Below, one piece after another: positions 24,171 to 33,170 of a DNA stretch of 64,000 bases. The notes under the pieces were generated by a model. That model saw nothing but the letters and a program-made list of their open reading frames with translations. It had not been told where the DNA came from and made no database searches. The stretch spans positions 248,001 to 312,000 of the forward strand of contig JAZDFC010000105.1 in NCBI GenBank assembly GCA_043808235.1, in the 5' to 3' direction. The translations under genes were made by a program, and so were the position numbers. Position 1 is the first letter of the stretch. The number at the start of each line of letters is the position of its first letter. This DNA comes from JAZDFC01 sp043808235. Its GTDB lineage: Bacteria; Bacteroidota; Ignavibacteria; Ignavibacteriales; Melioribacteraceae.

Positions 24171-27100
24171 TTACTTGAGCAATACTAATTTTTTTGTTTG
24201 AACAAATTTACCTGCTTGTATCCGGTAAAAATAAACTCCGCTCGATAATCCTTTTGCGTTAAAAATTACTTTGTATCTTCCCGGTTTTTGTACAGTGTTT
24301 ACAAGAGTTGCTATCTCCTGTCCTAGTATATTATAAATCTCTAAGGTAACATGTTGTAGAGACGCCATATATGGCGTCTCTACGGTAGGGATTGAATATT
24401 CAATTGTAGTGGATGGATTAAATGGATTTGGATAATTTTGTTCGAGCGCATATGAAGTCGGTAGTTCGGGAGTTGGTTCTTCATCAACTCCAACGATATT
24501 ATTTGGGCGACCCGGTGTTCCGCCAAGTTCTTCCGACTTGACCCAATAACGAGGTAAAGAATTATCCTTCATCGAATCCATCAGCGAAAGTGTGTATCCA
24601 TCACCATCCGGTTCTACTGGCCAGGGATCTTTATTATCATATGCAACGCTGTCGGCTAATTCGCCGAGCGGGGAAAATACTCTTACATAATCAGCGCCCC
24701 CGAATCCAAACGTAATATCGCCAATAAAATTATTTACTTCCGGATAGATTAACTTGAATGCCGCAGTATCGCTGCACACAACTAAAAATCCACCTGCGGG
24801 AATAATAATATTTTCAGGAAGTTCAAATGTGTGAAGATTATCATTATCTTTAATTACAAAACCCGAAATAGAGAAATCAACTTGCTGTGGATTGCAGAGC
24901 TCGATCCAGTCTTCCGAATTTGCGTCCCCATCCGCGTTGTACATAATTTCGTTAATAACAATCGCTCCTGCATTTACAACGGAAGAATCGGCTCTACCCA
25001 TATTTGTTCCGCCCGTTCCGGCACCGGTTCCAAGCGAGCCCGGTACAAGATAATACAACGAATTGAATTGCGGAACGCCGGTAATGCAATGCGGCGAGTT
25101 ATCGTATTCGGTATCATTCAACATCGAGTATGAAAGTTCAAGCGCGCCTTCGAGCGGTCCGCCGGTACTGTTGAGATAATTCCAGATGTTATCTGTATTG
25201 TTGTATAAAACGGTGTTCGTAACTTTCATGTGGTTTCTGTATGACCAGCTGTAACTATCGCCAATTCTTAATCCGACATCATTGCCAACAGCAGAGCAAT
25301 GATCGATAAAAAGTATCGGACCTTGAGTAATTCCGTCTTCCGTCCACCCAGCTTCAAATCCTTGACCATTATTAAGAGAAACCGTATTGAAAATTCTTAA
25401 TGTATCCCCGCCCGAAGCCGCAACTCCTTCATGTTCAAAATCTTCAAGCCAGCAATTTGAAATTCTTAATCGCGATTGATGATGATCGATTGCATCGTCA
25501 TAGCCGTGAACGAAGTAACATCTGTCTATAACGGAATATTCGGGATATTCCGGATTAACATAATCGATGTGAAATCCATCGGTATCGATGTCTTCGGTGT
25601 AATTGTTCTGATCATCCGGGAGATTCATCAAATGACTATTGTTGTAATTTAAAAGTGTTCTGTGGAATTCGCCTCCATGACGTACGAATGCAGTGAAGGA
25701 ATTTGAAACGGATATTTTTGAATCCTGTATTCCAAAAACTTTTCCAAGTGAGTTCAAGAAATAACAATTGTCAAAATTAAATTCACAATCTTCTTTACCA
25801 AAAATTAAATGCTGATAACCTGTGTGCCAGCCATCGTTTGTCGGATTTCCCTTTGACATATCACCGGCACCGTTAAGTACGAAACAATACTGAAAATCAG
25901 CCTCTGCGTTTTCAAATTCGAAGCCGCCCCAGGGTTCAGACCAATTATCCGAAGTGATGACAACAGGCGCGCCGGCAGTTCCTTCAACAATAACTTTTCC
26001 GTACACAAAAATGCGAACGTACTTTGTAATCAGCACCCATGTGCCATGTTTGATTGTTAATGTGCATCCTTCGGGAACTGTAACGTCTCCCGTTAGCAGC
26101 CAATCCGCCGTGTCGTCCCAAATAACTTGACCGGTTGGAAGTGTACCGGAATAATTTATAATGGGGAGATCGCCTACCATAATTTGTTTCTCGGTAACGG
26201 GCACATTAAAATTTTGTGCGCTCAAATTAAAACTTCTCATTCCGGATTCGAGCCGGATAATTCCGGAACCCGCACCGCGTTTGATTGCAATTAATGTGTC
26301 GGTGTGCGCGCCCGAAAATCCAATTTGCATCGGAGTTTGTTCAACTGGATTTATCTCCCAATTAATATCGCGTACGCGCACTACAACCGGCAAATGCTGC
26401 CCTGATTTAATTCTTGCCGGAACAATTAATTCCGCATTGATTGATGCTAATTGTATGAATATCGCCAATATAGTTTTATCCCCGTTCAATTCTAAGGTAA
26501 CGGTTTCTTCCGATGGTAAGTCGGGATCAGACCAGCCGGCAAATTTGTAACCCGGTTCGGGAATGGCTGTGAGTGTTATAGGAACACCGCTGAAATATTT
26601 GCCCGTCCATGGAAATTCCTGAATTGAAATTGTGTTGACTAAAATTTTCCCATTGCCCTGTTCGGCATCAACTGTTAGACTAACCTGGGCGGCAAGATTA
26701 AAATAATTTTGAATTTGCTGCCTGACTATGCCGGATCTTTCTTGGGCAAATGTTCTCAAGGAATTAATGTTCTCGGTCCAACCTTCAACCGTACTTCCCC
26801 ATTTTGCAGCCTCGGCAGGAATCTCAGGCGCAATAAGTTCCGCAAGCGAATCAATTGCAGATATGACATTATTTGGGTCAAAGACCGTATTCAACAAATC
26901 AGCTATTCTGTTTATAAACTTATTTTTGAAATTCGTATTCACCAATAATTTTTTTGTGATTGTATTATCGAGATAAATTCCGGTCGGGCTATATGGTTCG
27001 GTAAAGCCGTTCCAGTTAAGCTCGGTGTATGAACGGTCGGTATCCCAGATCGTCATTTGCCATCTCGCATTTTCAATTTTTTCTCTGAAGAAAGAAGTAC

Positions 27101-29150
27101 CGTAGGCCCAACTCTTATATTGAGTTGCATGCATCAGTGCTTGCAGTGAGATGTAATCATCGAGATCAATCATTGCATCCGCTTCGGCTACTCTTTCGTC
27201 GCTTTCGAATGTATTGTTTTCGAAGAAGTTCATCAACTCATTCCACTTTTCATCGTTACCCGAAACAACCTCTACCGCATCCCATCGTGTACGGATTACA
27301 TCTACTTTGTTGTAACTAAAATGATCTTTTATAAAATCCTCGTCGACACTTTCTTTGATATCAAAGATGCCGAAAAAGATTTCATTCAAATATAAAACTG
27401 AAAGACTACTGTTTGAGACAAAACCTCCGGCGTTTTTCCATAAGTAACTTACAAGAGGATCGCGAATTAAAGTCCCTGAGGTATTTACTCCGTCCGAAGT
27501 AGGCTCAATGCTGTCATCATACCCGGAACGAAGAACGAGTTTGTTAAATTCAGTTATTGTATTGCCGGGGAATAAATTATAGTCGAGTTTGCCTTCACCG
27601 TAACCCTCGCGGAAGAAAACACGGAAAGATTTTTTGTCAAATACCGTGGGGCCTGTATTACCCTGGATGCGAATTCCTGCCGGGGCATGAAATTGAACAA
27701 TCCCATTTTTAAAATATTCTAGTTCGGCAAATCTTTCCCATGCCCTTCCTTCGACGTCATTATTAAACAATCCGGTTTCCGGATCGTACAAACTTGGCGG
27801 ATTAGTAATTAAAGCCGCTACCGGCAGAGAGTGTTCCTGATTTATAAAATACATTTTCGAAGTAATCTCACTCGGCATGGCATTATCGTTAAAAGAACGT
27901 GCGCGAACAACAGAAGTCTGTCCGACTTGAATGGGCGCTGCATAAATTGTAGATCCAACCACAGGGTCGGTAGCATCAAGTGTGTAGCGAACAATATCCG
28001 AAAACGAGAACGGATGCATGTGAATATTTACACTGCCCGAATAATTTCCAGCAGGTTCATCTACAAGCGGGGCACGAAGAGAATTTGTATATCCCTGTGA
28101 ATTTGCAGAACCCGGAGTTATCGATTCGAAGTACACCCAATCGTCGCTGCCGTTTGGAGACCGCCCGAAAGAAATATCTCTGAATTGGTTATTATATGAA
28201 ATGTCGTCGAGTATGGTCACCCCGTCCTTGCTGATGAGGAGTATTCGTTCGGAATTTTTGTCAAGTTTAAAATCGAGATGATTGGCGCCTTTCTCTTTAT
28301 TTTCATCTGCGTAAAAAATCAAATAGCCTCCGTCTGGTATAGTTGTAATCGAACTTTGGCCTGCAGGTATCTGATAGTATTTCGCCGGATCGATATCATC
28401 CGATAAATAATATCCGGCAAGATCAATATCGGCGCCGCTTGCGTTGTATATCTCAATCCAATCCTCATAATCATCGTCGGGATTTGCAAAAGAGAGAACA
28501 TTATTTACCATGAACTCATTTATAAATAATCCGCTTCGGATTTCAGCTTGAATGGAAGGAAGAATAAGAAAGTCGGAACTTGTTATACTTGTGTTCAATC
28601 CATGAATCGCAAATAGATTTTCACCCTCGACCAGATAATTCATGCTTTCGGGAAGGTTGAATTCAATAAAGTTTTCCGATTCGATAGCTTCAACAGAATT
28701 CGAATTCCATTCCGGTGATTCGGGTGCATTGGCTTCGGCGACTTTATTCCCATTAAGGTAAGCTACAAATCCATCATCATACCGGATGTTCAACCTCATA
28801 TTTTCGAGGCTTCCAAATTGCTCTGCCGATAAATCGAATTTAATCCTGATATAACATGTTGTGTTTGGATTTGACGCGCCACTGTACATTCTATTACTTA
28901 CATCAAGACTAATAAAACTTTGATATCCCGAATCTTTTTCATAACCAACTCCGCCCGGACTGCCCTGGCAAAGGCTCCATTGGGAATCATCGAATTGAAT
29001 AATATTTCTCCAATCATCACCAATATCCTGAGTCGGCACAAACACACGTTTTTCAGCATCAAGCGGAACGATAGTTATAGACTGGGCAATAGCGGGATTA
29101 ATTTGAAATAAAAGAATAATTGCTGATAGCAATGCAACGGATCTAAGCAT
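24171..29150 (-). CDS. Giant secreted CotH / lamin-tail / beta-helix protein with T9SS domain
   Basis: 1659 residues from the ATG at 29150, chosen because AGGAGAAAAT precedes it and a signal peptide (MLRSVALLSAIILLFQINPA) follows; the open frame extends 58 codons further up. Order of parts: a jelly-roll-like region, a lamin-tail domain (FINEFMVNNVLSFANPDDDY, DLAGYYLSDD), a chitobiase-type beta domain (VRYTLDATDPVVGSTIY), a CotH kinase domain (IRIQGNTGPTVFDKKSFRVF, WQMTIWDTDRSYTELNW), a beta-repeat (ITLTAIPEPGYKFAGW), a right-handed beta-helix with parallel-strand repeats, a second lamin-tail domain (INEIMYNADGDANSEDWIEL) and a T9SS type A domain containing the palindrome-encoded VETPYMASLQH. 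It is probably a surface adhesin or matrix-modifying enzyme. Substrates are unknown. Confidence 0.85.
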   Translation of the reverse strand: MLRSVALLSAIILLFQINPAIAQSITIVPLDAEKRVFVPTQDIGDDWRNIIQFDDSQWSLCQGSPGGVGYEKDSGYQSFISLDVSNRMYSGASNPNTTCYIRIKFDLSAEQFGSLENMRLNIRYDDGFVAYLNGNKVAEANAPESPEWNSNSVEAIESENFIEFNLPESMNYLVEGENLFAIHGLNTSITSSDFLILPSIQAEIRSGLFINEFMVNNVLSFANPDDDYEDWIEIYNASGADIDLAGYYLSDDIDPAKYYQIPAGQSSITTIPDGGYLIFYADENKEKGANHLDFKLDKNSERILLISKDGVTILDDISYNNQFRDISFGRSPNGSDDWVYFESITPGSANSQGYTNSLRAPLVDEPAGNYSGSVNIHMHPFSFSDIVRYTLDATDPVVGSTIYAAPIQVGQTSVVRARSFNDNAMPSEITSKMYFINQEHSLPVAALITNPPSLYDPETGLFNNDVEGRAWERFAELEYFKNGIVQFHAPAGIRIQGNTGPTVFDKKSFRVFFREGYGEGKLDYNLFPGNTITEFNKLVLRSGYDDSIEPTSDGVNTSGTLIRDPLVSYLWKNAGGFVSNSSLSVLYLNEIFFGIFDIKESVDEDFIKDHFSYNKVDVIRTRWDAVEVVSGNDEKWNELMNFFENNTFESDERVAEADAMIDLDDYISLQALMHATQYKSWAYGTSFFREKIENARWQMTIWDTDRSYTELNWNGFTEPYSPTGIYLDNTITKKLLVNTNFKNKFINRIADLLNTVFDPNNVISAIDSLAELIAPEIPAEAAKWGSTVEGWTENINSLRTFAQERSGIVRQQIQNYFNLAAQVSLTVDAEQGNGKILVNTISIQEFPWTGKYFSGVPITLTAIPEPGYKFAGWSDPDLPSEETVTLELNGDKTILAIFIQLASINAELIVPARIKSGQHLPVVVRVRDINWEINPVEQTPMQIGFSGAHTDTLIAIKRGAGSGIIRLESGMRSFNLSAQNFNVPVTEKQIMVGDLPIINYSGTLPTGQVIWDDTADWLLTGDVTVPEGCTLTIKHGTWVLITKYVRIFVYGKVIVEGTAGAPVVITSDNWSEPWGGFEFENAEADFQYCFVLNGAGDMSKGNPTNDGWHTGYQHLIFGKEDCEFNFDNCYFLNSLGKVFGIQDSKISVSNSFTAFVRHGGEFHRTLLNYNNSHLMNLPDDQNNYTEDIDTDGFHIDYVNPEYPEYSVIDRCYFVHGYDDAIDHHQSRLRISNCWLEDFEHEGVAASGGDTLRIFNTVSLNNGQGFEAGWTEDGITQGPILFIDHCSAVGNDVGLRIGDSYSWSYRNHMKVTNTVLYNNTDNIWNYLNSTGGPLEGALELSYSMLNDTEYDNSPHCITGVPQFNSLYYLVPGSLGTGAGTGGTNMGRADSSVVNAGAIVINEIMYNADGDANSEDWIELCNPQQVDFSISGFVIKDNDNLHTFELPENIIIPAGGFLVVCSDTAAFKLIYPEVNNFIGDITFGFGGADYVRVFSPLGELADSVAYDNKDPWPVEPDGDGYTLSLMDSMKDNSLPRYWVKSEELGGTPGRPNNIVGVDEEPTPELPTSYALEQNYPNPFNPSTTIEYSIPTVETPYMASLQHVTLEIYNILGQEIATLVNTVQKPGRYKVIFNAKGLSSGVYFYRIQAGKFVQTKKLVLLK
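24356..24383. repeat. 28-bp palindrome inserted in frame in a T9SS domain, copy 2
   Basis: Identical over all 28 bases to 17524-17551 (half-site GTAGAGACGCCATA) and at the same codons of the sorting domain. It encodes the same peptide, VETPYMASLQH, on the minus strand. Confidence 0.85.
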
Positions 29151-29460
29151 ATTTTCTCCTAAGGATATCCGTGAACAATTCAGAAATAATTGCATAGGAC
29201 GATCTATCTTACTTGTTGAATAAACGGCCATTCGATTTTTGTATCGCCGTAAATAAACTTTATTAAGCACATTTAAAATTAACAAAAATTTATTCTCAAG
29301 CAGCAATAAGCTAAAATTTACCATGGGCAGTTTTTATAAACACAACACTTTTAGATTTTTTTTGTAACAAGTATGAGCTGAAATTTCAACGCCATCGTAA
29401 TGATAATAAGTTGATAACGATGTTTATGTGTCAATATTCCGGTTGAAAATAGCGAAAACC
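29151..29460. other. Divergent non-coding gap
   Basis: Together with the promoter that follows, this forms a 377-base region between the giant minus-strand gene and the plus-strand sigma factor. The N-terminal part of the longer frame of the giant gene crosses it but lacks a start signal. No RNA gene or repeat was found. The minus-strand promoter of the giant gene should be here. Confidence 0.4.
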
Positions 29461-29489
29461 TTGATTGATTTTTATCTATCATAACTTTA
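29461..29489 (+). promoter_or_regulatory. Candidate Bacteroidota-type promoter for sigma factor
   Basis: TTG at 29461-29463, an 18-base spacer, and TAACTTTA at 29482-29489 (seven of eight matches to TAnnTTTG). It lies 38 bases before the proposed TTG start of the ECF sigma factor gene. Confidence 0.45.
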
Positions 29490-29527
29490 CATTTCCTGGC
29501 AAATTTGGAGAAAATAAACAATAAGCC

Positions 29528-30103
29528 TTGGTTAATTATAAGGAACTTAATGATATTGAATTAATGGAGGAGATTGTCCGGTACGATTCGCGTGCCCTGG
29601 AAGAATTATATAATCGATATTCGCCTCTCCTGTTTACACTCATAAAAAAAATTGCACCCGATGAAAAAACCGCCGAATACATTCTGGTTGAAGTATTTTC
29701 AATAATATGGCGGAAGATTAATAGCTTCAATTTTGAATCGGGAAATGTTTATACATGGCTTGTCACACTCGCGCGTAATCGTGCAGTTGATAGTATTCGA
29801 AGAAACCGCAACTCCGAAATAACCCGTGAATTTTACGACGATGAATATGAGAATTTTTATATTCTTCCGTACCTTTCTCCTGAAATTGATTCTCTTGATA
29901 TTGACACAGCCCTTAAATTGAAACCAAGAATTGAAAATGCTTTAGCAAAATTAACCGATGCGCAGAAATATGTAATTCACCTCGCGTATTACGATGGATT
30001 TACGCTTGACGAGATTTCAAAGAAACTAAACATACCGGTTAACACAGTAAGATCGAAAGTGTTAACCGCATTAACGAACTTAAAAGACAATTTGCTGGGT
30101 TGA
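29528..30103 (+). CDS. ECF-type RNA polymerase sigma factor
   Basis: 191 residues if the TTG at 29528 is the start. No strong ribosome binding site is near, so the ATG at codon 14 (MEEIVRYDSRAL) is possible. Region 2: ALEELYNRYSPLLFTLIKKI and TAEYILVEVFSIIWRKI with NVYTWLVTLARNRAVDSIRR. Region 4: ALAKLTDAQKYVIHLAYYDG and FTLDEISKKLNIPVNTVRSK. It resembles the SigK-like ECF group whose anti-sigma partner is RskA. The next gene is an RskA-type protein immediately downstream, which supports a sigma/anti-sigma pair controlling envelope functions. Confidence 0.9.
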   Translation: MVNYKELNDIELMEEIVRYDSRALEELYNRYSPLLFTLIKKIAPDEKTAEYILVEVFSIIWRKINSFNFESGNVYTWLVTLARNRAVDSIRRNRNSEITREFYDDEYENFYILPYLSPEIDSLDIDTALKLKPRIENALAKLTDAQKYVIHLAYYDGFTLDEISKKLNIPVNTVRSKVLTALTNLKDNLLG

Positions 30104-30114
30104 AAAAACAAGGC

Positions 30115-31767
30115 ATGGCTGAAAGAGAAATATTCGAAATGTTATGTGCGTTTGCGGCCGGTGCGATGGATAGAAAAAATTACGTCCAGTTCAAGGAGTA
30201 TGTTTCCTCAGGAAAGGAACTGCCTTATAACGATATGGGTGAGCTTCAAAACATTATGGCGTTGATACCTGTGATTCTTGAAATTGAAGAACCAAAAGCA
30301 CGACTGAAAGACGAAGTTGCTAAAAAACTTTTAAGCCATCAAAAAGAGATTAAAGAAAAATTAACTAAAGAAAAAAGAAAAACCCGTGTTACCGAAGAAT
30401 CAGAACACACTCCGCAGGCAAAATTGACTAAACCGGAAATATTTAATGTACCCATCCCGGAGCCTGAGGAAATTCCAACTGATGACGATATTATAACGCA
30501 GGTAAATGAATATGCTGAACCTGATATAGAAAATTTTATTGAGCCGGAAAAACCGCTGCCGGATATCCCTGTGTTCTCTGAAAATGATTTTTTAATAACC
30601 GAACCTGATACGGATGATTCTATTATACATGGATTTGAAGATGAAAAGTTAGATTTCCCGGGGCCGTCCGACCTGGATCTTAATCTTGATATTGAAGAAG
30701 ATGTTCCCGCACCGGTCGAGCCTCCAAAGCGAGAGTTAAAGTTTACTACGCCCGGTGAAAAAACTCCTCCACCGAAATTAGAAACGACAAAGAAAGACAA
30801 TAAAGAATTTCAATTTCTTGCGGATGACAACGATGTTCATATTCATTCGATTGAAAAACCGCAGCAGAAAACGGGAAAGCCCAGCGAAAAATATATTCGG
30901 CCCAACGTAAGAGAACTTCAATTTTCAGGCAGGGAAACCATGGAAAAGCCGGGTCATGATGCTCCGTATAGAAGACCGACTTTTGATAAAAAACCAACAG
31001 GCGATTCGTCGGCGGAAGATAAAAGTAAGTTATATAATCCATTTGGTACTAACGAAACAACTCAACCATCAACTGTATATAAAGAAAGCAATTCAACCGA
31101 TACTATTAAAAATAGAACTGATTCCGAATTAAAAACTACCGGGGTTTCCGGCAAAAGAAGAGTGCATGATTATGAACCGCAGGATCCTGTTGGATTTCAA
31201 TCCTCATTCAAAGGCCGATTAAAAAAATCAAGATATGAAAATAGTGGTGGTGTTTCTAAGTGGATTTTATTCCTTCTTGTAATTCTTGTTCTTGCTTTGA
31301 TAGGTGTTGGAGTTTATTTGTTTACCACCAACATGGAATTAAGCAGTCGGCTTAATAATATGAAATATGAAGTTAGTGATACCGGCAGCGAGATTAACAA
31401 ATACAAAACTTTGAATGCATTCTTTGAGAACAAGGATGTTTTGATCTCAAACTTAGCCGGTTCTGAGGCGGCACAAAATGCAAGCGGTAAATTATTTATT
31501 TCACCCGGCGCTAAATCGGCTCTTCTCCAAATAAAAAACATGCCTGCTATTGAATCCGGGAAAGAACTGCAAGTGTGGCTAATTATCCGCGGGGAATCTA
31601 GTTCAATTGGCGTAGTTGAACGGAGTGCAACGGGAGAATATTTTCAGAAGTTAGATTGCGTCTTAGAACCCGACGCAAATATTGATTTGGTAAGAATAAC
31701 ATCCGAACCAAGCGGGGGATCGAGCGCTCCAACCGGCAAGACGTATTTATATGGAGCGGTGAGATAA
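30115..31767 (+). CDS. Oversized RskA-type anti-sigma factor
   Basis: 550 residues from ATG 30115 (AAGG upstream); a TTG at 30100 overlapping the sigma stop is the alternative. The N-terminal ~85 residues form a helical sigma-binding region (EIFEMLCAFAAGAMDRKNYV). A very long acidic, Pro/Glu/Lys-rich linker of about 280 residues follows, then one membrane helix (SKWILFLLVILVLALIGVGV, about residue 384). The periplasmic C-terminal domain is of the RskA family (GKLFISPGAKSALLQIKNM, KELQVWLIIRGESSSIGVVE, PTGKTYLYGAVR). Normal RskA proteins are about 230-280 residues, so the disordered cytosolic linker is the oddity. It is expected to be cleaved by regulated proteolysis to free the sigma factor. 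Confidence 0.85.
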   Translation: MAEREIFEMLCAFAAGAMDRKNYVQFKEYVSSGKELPYNDMGELQNIMALIPVILEIEEPKARLKDEVAKKLLSHQKEIKEKLTKEKRKTRVTEESEHTPQAKLTKPEIFNVPIPEPEEIPTDDDIITQVNEYAEPDIENFIEPEKPLPDIPVFSENDFLITEPDTDDSIIHGFEDEKLDFPGPSDLDLNLDIEEDVPAPVEPPKRELKFTTPGEKTPPPKLETTKKDNKEFQFLADDNDVHIHSIEKPQQKTGKPSEKYIRPNVRELQFSGRETMEKPGHDAPYRRPTFDKKPTGDSSAEDKSKLYNPFGTNETTQPSTVYKESNSTDTIKNRTDSELKTTGVSGKRRVHDYEPQDPVGFQSSFKGRLKKSRYENSGGVSKWILFLLVILVLALIGVGVYLFTTNMELSSRLNNMKYEVSDTGSEINKYKTLNAFFENKDVLISNLAGSEAAQNASGKLFISPGAKSALLQIKNMPAIESGKELQVWLIIRGESSSIGVVERSATGEYFQKLDCVLEPDANIDLVRITSEPSGGSSAPTGKTYLYGAVR

Positions 31768-31789
31768 ATAAAAATCCGCAATGTAAATT

Positions 31790-32305
31790 TTAGATTTCCC
31801 TTCTATTACTCTCAAGCAAAATAAATCCGAATAAAATAAAAACTATTTCCCAGTTGCTAATAATTTTTCCGGCTATTTTATCTGCGAACTGAATGATAGA
31901 TAAGCTGCTATAAAAGTATAATGAAATAGCAGAAAGTAAAATGAGAATGACAGATGTTATTAAAAGAAAGGTCTCTTTGTAATTTTGTAAATAAAGAATT
32001 AATAATCCAGCGCCCGGTATAAAAAGCACAGTGGTGAGAAATACCCCTTGATATGAAGGGATATCAAAATTGGTAATTACAATAAACAATACCCCAAGTA
32101 AAAAAACGCATACCGATAAAAATAATCTGCCGCGTGCAGTGTCTTTTCCAAACGAAAGGTAAGTGGAGAATAATCCATACAACAGAAATGCATAACCGAG
32201 AAATTCTCTTAAATCACACTCAAAAATTCCAACGGCGTGCGCGAAGTTTAGTATTCCGAATAAAATTAGAATCAATCCCAGGATAAAAGTTTTTCTATTC
32301 TTCAA
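31790..32305 (-). CDS. Multi-pass membrane protein of unknown function
   Basis: 171 residues with five or six hydrophobic helices (FILGLILILFGILNFAH, YAFLLYGLFSTYLSF, LFLSVCVFLLGVLFIVI, VFLTTVLFIPGAGLLIL, LLITSVILILLSAISLYF, VFILFGFILLES). It overlaps the PspC gene by 11 bases and so is translated with it. Its pattern resembles LiaF/DUF5668-type toastrack-less membrane segments that accompany PspC proteins, but no motif settles it. A role in envelope stress is inferred from the neighbour only. Confidence 0.65.
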   Translation of the reverse strand: MKNRKTFILGLILILFGILNFAHAVGIFECDLREFLGYAFLLYGLFSTYLSFGKDTARGRLFLSVCVFLLGVLFIVITNFDIPSYQGVFLTTVLFIPGAGLLILYLQNYKETFLLITSVILILLSAISLYFYSSLSIIQFADKIAGKIISNWEIVFILFGFILLESNRREI

Positions 32306-32993
32306 TAATTATCCTTTCCTGAACCGGGATAAACACTGAGATAATAAAGTATAGAATTATTCCAAGACCCAGAGTTGCGAATGAAAAAAACAACCAGCAA
32401 AGCCTTACAATGGTAACATCGACGTTCAAATAAATTGCAAAGCCCTGGCAAACGCCCAACAATCTTTGCTCTTGAGATGAGCGAGTTAATTTTACTCTGA
32501 CGGTATCTTTGATAGCTATCGAAAAATCATTTTTGTGAGTTAGTAAAAATATTCCGCTTCCAATAATAAAAACCGGCAGGAATAATTCTTCGGGTAAAAC
32601 AAATATTCGCAATAGAAGCAGATGGCTAAATTGTCGGACGATAAAATACACGCCGAGAACAATCATAAAACTTCCGGTGAACGCGATGCCGATATTTCCT
32701 CTATGAATAGAATTCTGTTTCACTGTTAATGTGTCTTTGCCTGCATTAGTTTTAATGACAATCCCGAAAAAAAGATAACCAAGAACACCAATTCCTCCTA
32801 ATAGAGAAGTAATGCTAAATACGACTCTATATATAAAAGGATCGACACCCGAATACTCTCCGAGCCCGCCGCATACACCGTCAATAAAATAATTTGTGCG
32901 GGATTTAAAAAGTTTTTTCTTCTCCACAGCTATCGGACTCAAAGGAGAGGATGGCGTCCTATCTATTTGTTGATTGTTAAAATTATCTTCCAT
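32295..32993 (-). CDS. Protein with two PspC domains
   Basis: 232 residues. The first PspC domain (about residues 27-85) has KSRTNYFIDGVCGGLGEYSG then VDPFIYRVVFSITSLLGG. A central part contains two further helices. The second PspC domain (about 165-225) has SSQEQRLLGVCQGFAIYLNV then VTIVRLCWLFFSFATLGLG. PspC domains are small membrane units linked to phage-shock and membrane stress responses. Here two copies surround a membrane core. It is the first gene of a two-gene minus-strand operon. Confidence 0.85.
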   Translation of the reverse strand: MEDNFNNQQIDRTPSSPLSPIAVEKKKLFKSRTNYFIDGVCGGLGEYSGVDPFIYRVVFSITSLLGGIGVLGYLFFGIVIKTNAGKDTLTVKQNSIHRGNIGIAFTGSFMIVLGVYFIVRQFSHLLLLRIFVLPEELFLPVFIIGSGIFLLTHKNDFSIAIKDTVRVKLTRSSQEQRLLGVCQGFAIYLNVDVTIVRLCWLFFSFATLGLGIILYFIISVFIPVQERIIIEE

Positions 32994-33170
32994 TAAATAA
33001 AACTTCTTTCAAAAAATATGAGGGCAAAAATAGCACTAAAAAGCAAATGATGTTCGGGCAAATTTTAATCATTCTGAATCAAAGATGTGGTTTCCGGGCA
33101 ATGCCATGTTGTCGTAAAATTCATTATTATTTCTCCCGCAATTTTTAATTACATTAACTTTTGGATTGAA

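Noticed and set aside
31790..32305. LiaF stress regulator
   Set aside because: Only membrane helices are visible; the LiaF C-terminal domain is missing, so only a generic membrane protein is called.
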